From NCBI GenBank assembly GCA_902806565.1, contig CADCXA010000050.1, forward strand, positions 868,001 to 932,000: a stretch of 64,000 nt of DNA, written 5' to 3'. Below are positions 25,228 to 35,453 of this stretch, in pieces. This stretch comes from Hypoxylon rubiginosum (lineage: Eukaryota > Ascomycota > Sordariomycetes > Xylariales > Hypoxylaceae). The translations under genes were made by a program, and so were the position numbers. Numbering within the stretch: position 1 is the first letter of the stretch; every line of letters starts with the position of its first letter. The notes under the pieces were generated by a model. That model was not told the origin of the DNA. It did no database searches and saw nothing but the letters and a program-made list of their open reading frames with translations.

Positions 25228-27090
25228 TTAAAAAGAAACATATACACGCCCTTCCCACGGCTTTAAAGCTGGAGGACTAGCATTCTTCCCAAGCATCAAC
25301 CCTTCAGCATCCTCACGATGCCATGTACTAACCAGCAGCCTTGCCACATCCTCATCATCGCAGCCAAGCACACCCCTAACATCTAGGCAGTCTTGCGTCT
25401 CCTTGGAGAAGTTCAGCACTACTACCGCCGCTCTCTTCTTCCCGCCGTGACCGTTGACCGTGTGGCCGTTTGTTTGCGGGTGCGCATTGGAGGTGCCCGA
25501 GGGACTTTCTTTGACGTATGCAAAGATCGCCTTGTGTTCGGCCTGCAGTAGACGGAATGTTCCGAAGACGAATAGATCCTTATACTTCTTACGCAGCCGC
25601 AGAATTCTCTTATAGAAATTCAAGATGGAATCTTGATCCGCCGTCTGGTTTGCCGCGTTGATATTTCGATATTCGTCATGGACACGCATCCACGTCTTGA
25701 CACCCTCATCTGCGAATCCAGCATTGGGAGAGTCATCCCACTGGAAGGGGATACGTGAGTGGTCACGGGCGAGAATCCCTAGACCATGCATCGTGTCCTC
25801 GATCGTCTTCTGATCTCCAGATGCCTGGGCCTCGGCGTAGAAATTCAGACCCTCGACGTCTTTATATTCGTCGATACCCCAAGTATCAGGCATGTTCGTC
25901 ATGCCGATCTCTTGGCCTTGGTATAAGAACAATGTTCCCGTCAACGTGGCCTGCCAGAGCGCCAGGGTCTTTGCGCTAGCCCGCCACAGCTCCGGCGTCG
26001 AGCAGTCGCCAAATCGGCTCACCGCTCGTCCGTTATCGTGGTTCTCGCAGAAGACGGTCGTCCAACCATCTGTGCCTTCGATAAAAGTTTGCCACTTAGC
26101 CACGATAGCTTTCATTTGCGGTAGGGAGAAGGGTACGTATATATACTTGGGTCCAAACATGCCGCCAGTGCCCAGTCGGATCATCGAAAACTCGAAGACC
26201 ATGTCGAGCTCCTGTGCTGCCGCTGACACATATGGCAAAACCTGGCTCGGATGTGGCGTGTTGGATAGCTCGCCGACGGACACAGCCCCATACGGCTCGA
26301 GGGCTTTAGCTCTCATCTCGTGAATAAACTCGTGGATCCGCGGTCCGTTGCACCACATTTCCGGTGCAGGTTGACATGGCGAGTTAGGATTTGTGATTGG
26401 AGCGTCTACGTACTCGGTGCGCTTGCTGTATTTATTGACAGTGTCGATCCGGAACCCATCAACACCCCGTTCAAGCCAGAAGCACATGGTGTTTTCATAA
26501 ATGGCTTCTCGACACGCTTCTGATTCCCAGTTGAGATCTGGCTGTTCAGATGCATATAGATGTAAGTAGTACTCCTGGGTATGCTCGTCCCAAGTCCAGG
26601 TAGGACCAGCGAAGTACCCTCTCCAATTTGTGGGTGGAATCTGTTGCCCTTCCGCGTCGTACCGTGCCGGCTTCCAGATATACCAATCTCGCTTCGGATT
26701 GGTCTTGGATGAACGAGACTCCTTAAACCATTCATGCTCGATGGAAGTATGATTTACCACAAGGTCGAGAATCAACTTCATGCCTCGGATATGGCATGCC
26801 TCTACTAGTGTATCGACATCCTCAACAGTGCCATACGGAGCATATATCTTTTGGTAATCCGACACATCGTAACCCATGTCAGCCTGTGGACTTTCGAAGA
26901 CCGGCGAAAGCCAAACCACATCGATACCGAGTTCGTGGAGGTAGTTAATTTTGGAGATGAGACCTGGGATATCTCCCCAGCCATCTCCGTTGGAATCTTT
27001 GAAGCTCGCAGGATACACTTGATAGAAAGTAGCATCTTTCCACCACGGCTCCTTGCCAAGCCACCCGTTCTCGCGGTACAAGCCGTTCAT
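25228..27090 (-). CDS. GH13 alpha-glucosidase (maltase type)
   Basis: One uninterrupted exon of 620 aa starting MNGLYRENGWLGKEPWW, the usual length for fungal intracellular maltases. GH13 regions are all present: DLVVNHTS (109-116), GFRIDTVN with nucleophile Asp216, SVGELSNTP with acid/base Glu274, and FCENHDNGRAVSRF with Asp352. Residue 217 after the nucleophile is Thr, the residue found in yeast maltase, where isomaltase has Val, so maltose and alpha-1,4 substrates are likely (inference). There is no signal peptide, so it is cytosolic and needs a permease. The gene is divergent from an alpha-glucoside permease 765 bases away and close to a zinc-cluster regulator, a MAL-type module. One insertion near residue 555 (NAHPQTNGHTVNGHGGKK) is a low-complexity loop. 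Confidence 0.95.
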   Translation of the reverse strand: MNGLYRENGWLGKEPWWKDATFYQVYPASFKDSNGDGWGDIPGLISKINYLHELGIDVVWLSPVFESPQADMGYDVSDYQKIYAPYGTVEDVDTLVEACHIRGMKLILDLVVNHTSIEHEWFKESRSSKTNPKRDWYIWKPARYDAEGQQIPPTNWRGYFAGPTWTWDEHTQEYYLHLYASEQPDLNWESEACREAIYENTMCFWLERGVDGFRIDTVNKYSKRTEYVDAPITNPNSPCQPAPEMWCNGPRIHEFIHEMRAKALEPYGAVSVGELSNTPHPSQVLPYVSAAAQELDMVFEFSMIRLGTGGMFGPKYIYVPFSLPQMKAIVAKWQTFIEGTDGWTTVFCENHDNGRAVSRFGDCSTPELWRASAKTLALWQATLTGTLFLYQGQEIGMTNMPDTWGIDEYKDVEGLNFYAEAQASGDQKTIEDTMHGLGILARDHSRIPFQWDDSPNAGFADEGVKTWMRVHDEYRNINAANQTADQDSILNFYKRILRLRKKYKDLFVFGTFRLLQAEHKAIFAYVKESPSGTSNAHPQTNGHTVNGHGGKKRAAVVVLNFSKETQDCLDVRGVLGCDDEDVARLLVSTWHREDAEGLMLGKNASPPALKPWEGRVYVSF

Positions 27091-27855
27091 AATGATCCGG
27101 TGTCTACGCAGTAGGCAGAAAAGAATATGAGGGGAGAAGAGTGAGAATGCCAGTTAAGACCCTCTATCGATCGAAGCGGGATAACGCGCGTATGTGGCCA
27201 GCCATGGGGCTACACACGATTCACATCTTTCTCGTTTAAATCGAATCCACACCGTCGGGTCAACTTGGGTCGAGAGCAAGACCCATCAAAGTTAGCCTCA
27301 TAGCGCCACTACTGATTTTGGCAACGGTCAGCCTCGGCGGTAGCGTGATACGGGTTGCCAAGATAACCTAGAGTCGCGTGTCGACTCCGACGAGCGTGCT
27401 AAACTCCGCCTCGACTCCGACCTCTCCATTGAAAATGGTCCAATCAGAGTACGAAAACTCCGCTCATTATAAGATCCACCTTCGCCTCTTATCCGCGGCT
27501 TGACTAGACACAGATTAGATTCTTGTTATAGATGCTCATACCATAACGATGGAACGATATTACCGTCCCCAGCTTGTCTAGCTGCACCCCGCATGGGGAA
27601 TAGGAGCGTGGCTCGCTTCCCCACACGCAGCTAACCTAGACCATGATGGACTCTGATCCCATGCACAGAAGAGATATTCAGCAGCCAGAGAAAAGGGATA
27701 AATAGCCGTGATGGTGTTCATCATCATCATCATCATCATGTTCCCAGCAGCTTAGTTGTACATCCCCCTTTCATTCATACCCTCAAAATATCTTCCCAGC
27801 GAAGGGGAGCGGCCAATTTTTCATTATCCTACAAGCTTGACTTACCTATAGCGAG
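27091..27855. promoter_or_regulatory. Shared divergent promoter of the maltose module
   Basis: The 765-base region between alpha-glucosidase and permease. It holds a CGG-N8-CGG element, a 10-base direct repeat TCGACTCCGA at 27381 and 27411 (30 bases apart, about three helix turns), a CCAAT box at 27440-27444 and a TATAAG at 27468-27473 pointing at the permease. The permease leader contains a short CAT triplet run at 27719-27739. The arrangement fits common induction of both genes by maltose-type sugars. Confidence 0.6.
27406..27419 (-). promoter_or_regulatory. CGG-N8-CGG zinc-cluster binding site
   Basis: The plus strand reads CCG CCTCGACT CCG, that is CGG-N8-CGG on the minus strand. This is the direct-repeat form bound by AmyR of Aspergillus, a Zn2Cys6 regulator of alpha-glucosidase and amylase genes. 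The regulator next door is a candidate ligand. Confidence 0.5.
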
Positions 27856-29783
27856 ATGGCAACTGAAAACCAAGATGTCTATGATGCTGAGAAGAGTCAG
27901 AAGCATGTCGACGGCGTGAACGTAACGCACGATGAGGCTCTTATTTCAGATGCTAAACATGCCGCCGACGCGGAGCAGGAGATGACTCTTCTCAAGGCTG
28001 TCAAGCTGTACCCCAAGGCAATCGCCTGGTCGGCCCTGCTCTCGTCGACGCTCATCATGGAGGGCTACGACCTCGCCCTCCTAGGCAGCCTGTACGCCTC
28101 GCCCATGTTCAACAAGAAATTCGGCACATACAACGAGGCAAATGGCAAGTGGGCAGTCTCGGCCGCGTGGCAGTCAGGACTGTCCAACGGCGCCCGCGCC
28201 GGCGAAATCTTCGGTCTTATACTCGCTGGATGGGTTTCGGACCGATATGGGTACAAGATGACAACAATCTGGTCTCTGATCCTGATGATTATGTTCATAT
28301 TCGTTTTGTTCTTCGCGCCTAACATCAAAGTGCTGGTCGTCGGAGAGGTGTTATGTGGTGAGTAACTACGAATGCTGGGGAAAAGAACAATGTATCAATT
28401 GTTATAAAAGCTAACAGTATCTAGGTATTCCTTGGGGCGCCTTTCAGTCGGTTACCCCAGCGTACGCCTCGGAAGTTGCCCCTGTCGTTCTTAGACCGTA
28501 CTTAACCACCTTCATCAACATGTGTTGGGTCATTGGCCAGTTCTTTGCCGCCGCCGTGAACAAGGGGTCGGTCAATCGACCTGATGAATGGGCATACAGG
28601 ATTCCATTTGGAGTCCAGTGGGTTTGGCCAGTTCCCATTCTCGTAGGATTAATATTTGCCCCTGAGTAAGTGCCCAAGTCCATAACTCAAAAAGCTAGAA
28701 GGCCACATAACTAATATCTTGCTCAAATAGATCTCCCTGGTGGCACGTACGACACGGAAATCGAGACGCAGCGAAAGCATCTCTGTTGAGACTGACATCA
28801 CGAAATGACCCAACCTTCAACGCAGACGAGACTATTGCGATGATCGAGCACACCAACGAGCTCGAGAAGCGCATGAAAGAAGGCCTCACATATCGCGATT
28901 GCTTCAAGGGAATCGACTTGCGGCGAACGGAAATCGTCATGGGCATTTGGCTTGTACAGACACTAGGTGGTCAGAATTTAATGGGTTACTTTGCTTACTT
29001 CTTGTAAGACTGCCCCCTTTCTTATAACCCAAGCATTATTTCTAACATGCCACAGAACTCAAGCTGGAATGGATGCGTCAAACTCCTTCTCCCTCTCCAT
29101 GGGACAGTATGCGCTAGGTATGGTCGGCACAGCAGGTTCCTGGTTTTTGATGTCTCGCGTCGGCAGGCGAACGATTCACTTCAGCGGGCTTTGCTGCCAG
29201 CTCCTCATTCTCCTCATCGTCGGCTCCCTGGCATTCTCCGGTTCCAACGGTTCCGTGTGGGGAATCGGGGCTATGTTGATCGTGTTCACATTCGTGTACG
29301 ACTTTACCGTCGGGCCCGTTACCTACTCGTTGATCTCGGAGCTGTCCTCGACGCGGCTAAAGGCGAAGACCATCGTGCTCGCGCGCGCGGGCTACAATGC
29401 CAGCAACATCTTTGTAAACGTCATGACTAACTACCAACTCTCATCGGGGGCGTGGAATTGGGGCGCGAAGACCGCCTATTTCTGGGCCGGGACGTGTCTG
29501 CTATCCGCCATTTGGGTATTCTTCCGGCTGCCAGAGCCCAAGGGTACGTTTTCTTGCCTTCTCCTATGTCGTAACATTCCAAATCAGAGTATAGAACTCA
29601 AGCTAACTCGTATCTCCCCACTCTCCAGGAAGGACATATGCTCAGTTGGATTTGCTCTTCGAGCACAAGGTCGCAGCGCGCAAGTTCGCCCAAACTAAGA
29701 TAGATCCGTTCTCGCAGGGGCTGGGAGATGATGATATCAGGAGGGTATCGACTGAGAGAAAGCTAGAGAAGGAGCTAGAGTAA
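27856..29783 (+). CDS. Alpha-glucoside (maltose) permease, MFS sugar porter
   Basis: Five exons, 27856-28357, 28425-28665, 28731-29003, 29056-29543 and 29629-29783, give 552 aa. It begins with a hydrophilic tail, then TM1 (SALLSSTLIMEGYDLALLG). The sugar-porter signature GWVSDRYGYK lies between TM2 and TM3, then GIPWGAFQSVTPAYASEVAP, PESPWW before the central loop, SRVGRRT after TM8, and LPEPKGRTYAQLDLLFE near the end, matching yeast Mal11-type H+ symporters. All four donors are GTRAGT/GTACGT-like and acceptors YAG. It is transcribed away from the alpha-glucosidase gene through a shared promoter, so import and hydrolysis of maltose are paired. The C-terminal tail is charged and may serve in turnover (inference). 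Confidence 0.95.
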
Positions 29784-29988
29784 ACGTAGCTATGAATATC
29801 GCTCGCTACTATGGCCTCTATAATATACACGGAAACATGATAATACATATTCAAAAGGATAACCGCCTCTCCATAAAACGCGCCCGAATCAAGACTTTTG
29901 GTGTATGGCTTCGGCCGCTTGCTGCGTGCCTTTTTGCCGTTTAGTGTGTAGTGTGTAGTGTGTAGAAAAATTTAGTAAACACATATCA

Positions 29989-31656
29989 TCAAACACCCAA
30001 CCCGGCTGCCATATTTGGCAACGTCTGCTGGATATGCTTTACCAGCAGAGCGTCGTACACGGTCGCGCCGCCCGGCAGCTGCAGGATCAGGCCCCGCAGG
30101 TACTTCAGGTCGTCCTCGGCCGCCGTCTTGGTCATCTCGACGGGGACGCGCGCGAGCACGTTGACGACGGCGCAGGCGATGTCGAACAGCTTCTCCGAGA
30201 TGCCGACGCCGTGCACCTGGATGCTGTGCACGGGCAGGTCGCGCGTCGACAGCGTCAGGTCTTTGGCCACCTCGAGCGGGTAGTGGTAGGTGCGGCTGCT
30301 CGGCTTGGCGCCCGCGCCCCGCTGGCCCTGGCCCTGGCCCTGGCCCGACGACGAGAGGTGGCCGAGGCGCAGGCGCAGCTGCCAGAGGATGATGCGGAGC
30401 CAGAGCTGGGTGACGCGGAGGTTGGCCTTCTGCGTCGGGAGCAGGTCGTCCGGGCACGAGTAGTTGAGGGCCGTGTTGATGGCGACCTCGACGCCGTCGA
30501 GGGAGTCGAGGGGGAGGGTGCGGGATACGGATTCCTGGTTTAGTAGCGCGACGAAGGTGGTATCGAGCGAACGGAAGAGCGCGGCCAGGCACTTGAAGCC
30601 GGCGAGCGACGGGTCGTTCTCGCCGCCGCCGCCGCTGCTGAAGGACGCCGTCCCGAACCCGTTGGTCGTGATGACCTGGAGGGTGATGGGGCGGCGGTAG
30701 CGGATGGCGTGCGAGCGCTCGGAGACGAGCAGGACCCAGAAGAGGCGCTCGGCGAGCTCGCGCTCGAGGTCGTCCATGGCATCGGGCTTGAGCAGCAGGA
30801 AGAGGGTCGAGGCCTCGCGGAGGAAGACGAAGGCGGGCGAGTGGTGGAACAGGCTCGCGTGGCAGGCGTAGATGAAGAAGACGAGGAGGACCGAGTCGAG
30901 GGACGGCGTGGACTTGCGCGTCAGGTGGCGGTGCGCCGCGAGCGCCTCCTCGAGCAGCAGCCAGCCGTACGCGGCGTTGCTCTCGGCCAGCCGGCCGCCG
31001 AACGAGCTGGCCCCGGGCTCCTCGACCTGCAGCATGACCATGGCGCAAAGGCCGAGCAGGACGCAGTACGCCTCGCTCCCGGAAGCCTCCAAGGCGGCCC
31101 GCGCCCGCAGGCCGGCGACGTAGCCGGGCGTCAGGATCGGGATCGTCGGGGCGAGGCGCTCGAAGAAGCGTCCGGCGCAGCGGTCGACGACCCGGGGCGG
31201 CAGCAGGCCGTCTTTCCGCACGAACGACTCGCGCGCGAAGCTGGTAAACGCCTGCGGGCTCGCGGGCAGGTCCGGGTTCCGGAACGACGGGGGAGGAGAT
31301 GACGAGGCGGTAAAGCTTGCGCCTGCCGGAGAGGAAGGTAGCTGCTCGCCGAATCGCAAGGCGTGAAGCGACAGAGAGGGCTGAGGAGGTAGGACCCGGG
31401 ACGGGACGGGGAAGCCGCCGCAATCGTCGGCGAGCCCGGCCTTGACGCACCGCTGGCACGGCCGCGAGTCGCTGCACGCCTTCTGGAGTCTCCTACATCT
31501 CTGGCACGCCCGGGCGACCTGTACACGCTTCGCTCGCGGCGCGGCAGCTGCGTCGCTGTCGCCCTCTCTGGCTATAGATCCGCGTGCTTGGGAGGCAGTA
31601 GGTATGAGAGGGCTGGCCTGATCGTGTTCTGTTTCCTCTAATGGCTGTGTCGTCAT
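29989..31656 (-). CDS. Zn2Cys6 transcription factor of the maltose module
   Basis: A single exon of 555 aa from the ATG at 31656. The frame is open further upstream, but the only earlier start-like codon is TTG. The binuclear zinc cluster ACQRCRRLQKACSDSRPCQRC with the last Cys in VKAGLADDC spans residues 51-79 with spacing C-2-C-6-C-5-C-2-C-8-C. A middle region (about 160-450) has the helical pattern of the fungal regulatory domain (FFERLAPTIPILTPGYVAG, and GLCAMVMLQVEE), followed by a GQGQGQGQ tract. The gene is very GC-rich compared with the permease. It lies convergent to the permease and 205 bases beyond it. It is probably the local activator of the maltose genes, recognising CGG half-sites; this rests on position and class only. 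A long overlapping frame on the same strand (29972-31477) is a GC-driven shadow. Confidence 0.88.
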   Translation of the reverse strand: MTTQPLEETEHDQASPLIPTASQARGSIAREGDSDAAAAPRAKRVQVARACQRCRRLQKACSDSRPCQRCVKAGLADDCGGFPVPSRVLPPQPSLSLHALRFGEQLPSSPAGASFTASSSPPPSFRNPDLPASPQAFTSFARESFVRKDGLLPPRVVDRCAGRFFERLAPTIPILTPGYVAGLRARAALEASGSEAYCVLLGLCAMVMLQVEEPGASSFGGRLAESNAAYGWLLLEEALAAHRHLTRKSTPSLDSVLLVFFIYACHASLFHHSPAFVFLREASTLFLLLKPDAMDDLERELAERLFWVLLVSERSHAIRYRRPITLQVITTNGFGTASFSSGGGGENDPSLAGFKCLAALFRSLDTTFVALLNQESVSRTLPLDSLDGVEVAINTALNYSCPDDLLPTQKANLRVTQLWLRIILWQLRLRLGHLSSSGQGQGQGQRGAGAKPSSRTYHYPLEVAKDLTLSTRDLPVHSIQVHGVGISEKLFDIACAVVNVLARVPVEMTKTAAEDDLKYLRGLILQLPGGATVYDALLVKHIQQTLPNMAAGLGV

Positions 31657-32350
31657 GTCCAAGATTCGTCGAGTGAGATAGTAACAATGAGACCAGTCAA
31701 CGGAGAAGGCCGGCGTAGGACTGCCATGAGGAAATGTAGGGAAATGTGACGACAACTACCCGGTTTCGATTGCATCGTCATTGGCCTTTTCACCAAGGCA
31801 TTAGCGAGTTGGAGTTGGAGTTGATTGACTCGTAAGACGCACTCCGCCGGCGTTATTATGGACTGTGGGGTAGACTATAGTCCCTGTCTTTACCATTGGC
31901 GTTAATGGAGGAAGTGTACCTTGCATTAGATCATACCTGGGTACCTATAATCACCTCCTACCTAGGTAGCTTACCTCCGAGGCACAACATTAGCTTGGTG
32001 TATAGGGCCGATAGGTGTGTAGATTTGCCTCCGAGGTGCTTTATATACCGAATCACAACCTTCTCACATCGATAGTACGTAGACTTAAGGGTCATGGGAT
32101 TATGCTGAGAAACGCCATCGTAGAGTTGGTTGGTGTCTCGTCTTCTACGCCCTATCTCGAGCGCACCATAATTTACATTGAGTGAGGTATACATATACAA
32201 AGACCTGTCTATTGCAAGGACCCAACCAGTCCTCTGTTGTGGTTGTACATTTGCGCGGCTCCGTGTTGTGATGCTCTATATGCCGTTTTATTAGAGGTGG
32301 CTTTAATGCGCCGTTTGCCCGACATCAGCGTCTGTCTCGTCTGGTCTAGC
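31657..32350. other. Intergenic, no gene seen
   Basis: Promoter side of the regulator gene and 3' side of the Mia40 gene. It contains a cluster of ACCTGGGTACCTA / CCTACCTAGGTAG motifs at 31935-31975. No coding signal. Confidence 0.5.
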
Positions 32351-33344
32351 TTAGGGTTGCGCCGAAGGAACATTCTGCTTTTCCGTCTCCTTTGCTACTT
32401 CTTTGGCTTCTACATCCGCAGCCTTGGATTTCTCGGGCGAACTAGGCGTCTCTGCTAGATTCGAAGTTGTGCCACTCTCAGGAGTCGTAGTCTTTGCCAT
32501 CGGTGCATCCATGGCACTTTCCGGAGCACCCTCCGCAGCGGCTTCGTCCTCGTCCAACTCATCACCATATACTTCAGGATGTAGTCTGAAGCAATCTTGC
32601 ATGTGTCTGTTTCACTTGTTAGCCTAGGACTAGGCAAGGATTAGTTCCAATGTAGGACATACTGAAATTTGTCGATGCAATCCATCCCCTTAGGCTCTTC
32701 CTTGGAGTAGACGAAGCAGCTGAAAGCCGCCTTGAATTCTTCACCACAAGGGCCGTGGGCCATTCCTCCCAGGCATGGACATTCCCAGTTGATCTCACCC
32801 GTCTCGGGGTTGAATGCACCTTGCTGACTGGCCTCATCCTCTAAAGCCTCGGGACTTCCTTCCGGAGGAGCAGCTCTGGTAGGCGTCTCGACATCCTTAG
32901 CCGGGGCCGAAGGAGAGATATCTGTGAGTAACGTAGCTGTTGCCGGCTCGGGGGTAGACGGGGCTCTTCGTGATCGGGCTTCGGCTTCTTTGCGCTTTTG
33001 TGCAACTACAGCTTCCACTGTGGGGAGGTCCTCATCGGAGAATTGGGGAGGCGGTGGTATCGTTTTGGCTAATAGTCCAGATACTTGTTAGTCGGAAAGT
33101 ATATACTGCGCAGGTCGAGCAGGAGAAAAAGTCGCATACGTATTGGCTCTTCGGCAAAGGCCGCGGCCGTGCTATACCAATATACGGCACCACCGGCTAG
33201 GCCCCATCGTGCAAGTGAACTCTTCCAACTCCGCTTCTTGTTTGCGGGAGAAGTTGAGGCGAATCGTCGGCCGCTCGTCGAAATGGTAGTTTGCCGAAAG
33301 GCATTTGCGACTCGAGGAGAAGACCGCAGAGCGGATCTGTACAT
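32351..33344 (-). CDS. MIA40: Mia40/Tim40, intermembrane-space import oxidoreductase
   Basis: Three exons, 33140-33344, 32663-33068 and 32351-32606, give 288 aa. The N-terminus is a mitochondrial presequence ([16 protein letters not shown], basic and Ser-rich) followed by one membrane anchor ([20 protein letters not shown]), the membrane-tethered fungal form. The redox CPC motif is WECPCLGG (Cys165, Cys167). The twin CX9C core is complete: Cys176-x9-Cys186 and Cys199-x9-Cys209 ([16 protein letters not shown] and [19 protein letters not shown]), the second pair completed across intron 2. Mia40 oxidises incoming small Cys proteins in the intermembrane space together with Erv1. The C-terminal tail is acidic and low in complexity. 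A confident call. Confidence 0.96.
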
Positions 33345-34273
33345 CTTGCGAAGCTGATTCTCAAAGATTGGCTACTAATTATTGGAGAAATTCAGTTAGG
33401 AAAAGTAGCAGCTGTTATATGAAATGGGCACGAAGAAGGTGGTGCGTAGCCACGGGTTCGCAAAAGCTGTAGGTCGGATCTGAGAAAAAATAACGAAGAT
33501 GGGTTTGTAATCCAAAAATTTAGATGTCATCCCCAATTGAATAATTGACCGAACGCGCCAGAAATTTAGTGGTGCTGCCGTATACTTGAGGTGTGGAAAC
33601 AAGTACTCGTACTGATTAAGACAGGGGTATTTAAGCTGGGTTTTCATAGCGAAAGGTACTTTCTTGCCCTCGAACGAAGTGTACTAGCATGTACTCCGTA
33701 TCTTATCTTCTCAGTATGGTCAGTGGATTTCTTATCGTATAGCTTAGTGACGTTATTGCTTCCTACCTCATCACAGCATTTAGTGTAACAGGCACATGAA
33801 AGAAAATCGAGCTCTTAAGCTACCACTTAACCACTTACAGGATCAATCGATGGTACACTAAGGGTCTTACTTTTCGCTCGTATGTGAATACGATGTTGGC
33901 AATGTTGTACGATGGAGTTGTCCTCTTCCGAGATTAATATATAAACCTACACACCCGTTATAAATGCCTCTATGCCTCTATTAATCTTTGAGTTTTCTTG
34001 CTGACCTAGGCGTTACGCAAAAACACTTAGCTTGAATACCCGCTAGTCTATCTTGAGATCTTGAGCTCCAGAATACTAACAAGTGAACGAAGTCCGTCGG
34101 ATGAGATTCACATTATGCTAGAGTCGTTCACCTTTACTCTCACCCTGCTTGCCTATTTGTCGTCTAACCCGAAGCTTGCGACCATCGATGCCACTTTAGA
34201 GCAACGATCTAGCTTACCATCGCCACTATCTTGAACCAAGTCTTCACCATTAGTCTAGTCATCGCCTATTATC
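33345..34273. other. Intergenic between divergent genes
   Basis: Shared upstream region of Mia40 (minus) and thiamine pyrophosphokinase (plus), 929 bases, mostly AT-rich. No coding signal. Confidence 0.5.
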
Positions 34274-35159
34274 ATGGGCTCGGAAGAAGAAAGTACTAGC
34301 ACTGAGTGGCATCCCATCCGGCAGTTCCTAGACTATCCGGGTTACAACTTTTCGTTGATCATATTGAATCAGCCAATCATTGATGAAGATCTGTTTAGAG
34401 ATCTCTGGGGTATAGGTAATGCGCCTATTGGCTTCACATGGTAGTTCTTTTATATTAACTCCTTCTATAGCGGAACTTCGGGTAGCTGCAGATGGGGGTG
34501 CCAACCGAATCTACGATCTCAGCCAGAGATGTTTGTCAACGAGGAAGCCTGCTGCCTCTTCTGTTAGCAATTATGTGACAAACCTGGACACGATAATTGG
34601 CGATCTCGACTCCCTCTCCGACGAGGCCAGAACTTTCTTTACTACTAGCCCGGCAAACTGCACCATTATCCATGACCCCGATCAGTATTCTACCGACTTC
34701 ACCAAAGCTGTCAGGCTCGTCCGGAAAACACTCCCAGGCGGGCACATCGTGTGCATGGGCGGGTTAGGAGGGCGCGTGGACCAAGCGCTGAGCCAGCTGC
34801 ACCACTTGTACCTATTCCAGAAGTCGCCGACCTACGCAGACGGTAAGATGTTTTTCCTCTCTGGCGAGAGCTTGTCCTTCCTCCTCAAGGCCGGAAAGCA
34901 TCGCATCCACGTACGCGAGCCCGACGCCAGGGTTGGCACTTTCGCCCGTGTGAGCGGCGACCCGTTCGCCAAGTACGTCGGCATCATCCCGGTCAAGGAG
35001 CCGAGTGTTATTACCACCAAGGGTCTCGAGTGGGATGTGAAGAACTGGCCGACGGAATTTGGAGGCCAGATGAGCACGAGCAATCATGTTCTCCCCGAAA
35101 CAAACGTCGTCGAAGTTGAGACTACGAAGGATGTGATTTTCACCATTGCGCTAAAGTAA
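34274..35159 (+). CDS. THI80: Thiamine pyrophosphokinase
   Basis: Two exons, 34274-34415 and 34471-35159, give 276 aa. The enzyme transfers pyrophosphate from ATP to thiamine, making the cofactor TPP in the cytosol. Family motifs are clear: VAADGGANRIYDL just after the intron, DTIIGDLDSLSDEA (metal and substrate loop), DQYSTDFTKAVRLV, and GGLGGRVDQALSQLHHLYLF. The C-terminal beta domain ends in SNHVLPETNVVEVETTKDVI then FTIALK. The stop sits in TAAGTC, and the same bases form a GTAAGT donor (from 35157) that could splice to TTCTAG at about 35199 and add a few residues; the unspliced ending fits the family better. The intron is 55 nt, phase 1. Confidence 0.95.
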
Positions 35160-35453
35160 GTCGTAGGTGGGAATTACTCACACCTTACGAATTCTAGGAG
35201 CGGTTTGGGATAATATAGAAGCAGGACATTACGCCAGTATTGGGATCGTGAAGTTTACATTAGACGGTATACGGAGAGAAGAGGCAGCACGGCTGAGCAG
35301 CTTGCCAGAAAATATAATGCAGAATTCCAAAGTAACGCCTGAACTCCTCGCTAGAAGTGACGTGCCCATCCGCAGTCTCGCAATGCAAACCCCTTCGCAA
35401 CGATCTGAGTCCTCCCCCTCCCCCTCCCCCTAATTCCACTCACCCCCCAAGAT
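35160..35453. other. Intergenic between convergent genes
   Basis: A 294-base spacer with a C-rich CCTCCC tract near 35410-35432; 3' ends of thiamine pyrophosphokinase and Bos1 lie here. Confidence 0.5.

Noticed and set aside
29972..31477. A 501-aa minus-strand open frame over the regulator gene
   Set aside because: It is Arg/Pro/Ala-rich in the typical way of a GC3-driven shadow, has no motif, and the other frame carries a perfect zinc cluster.
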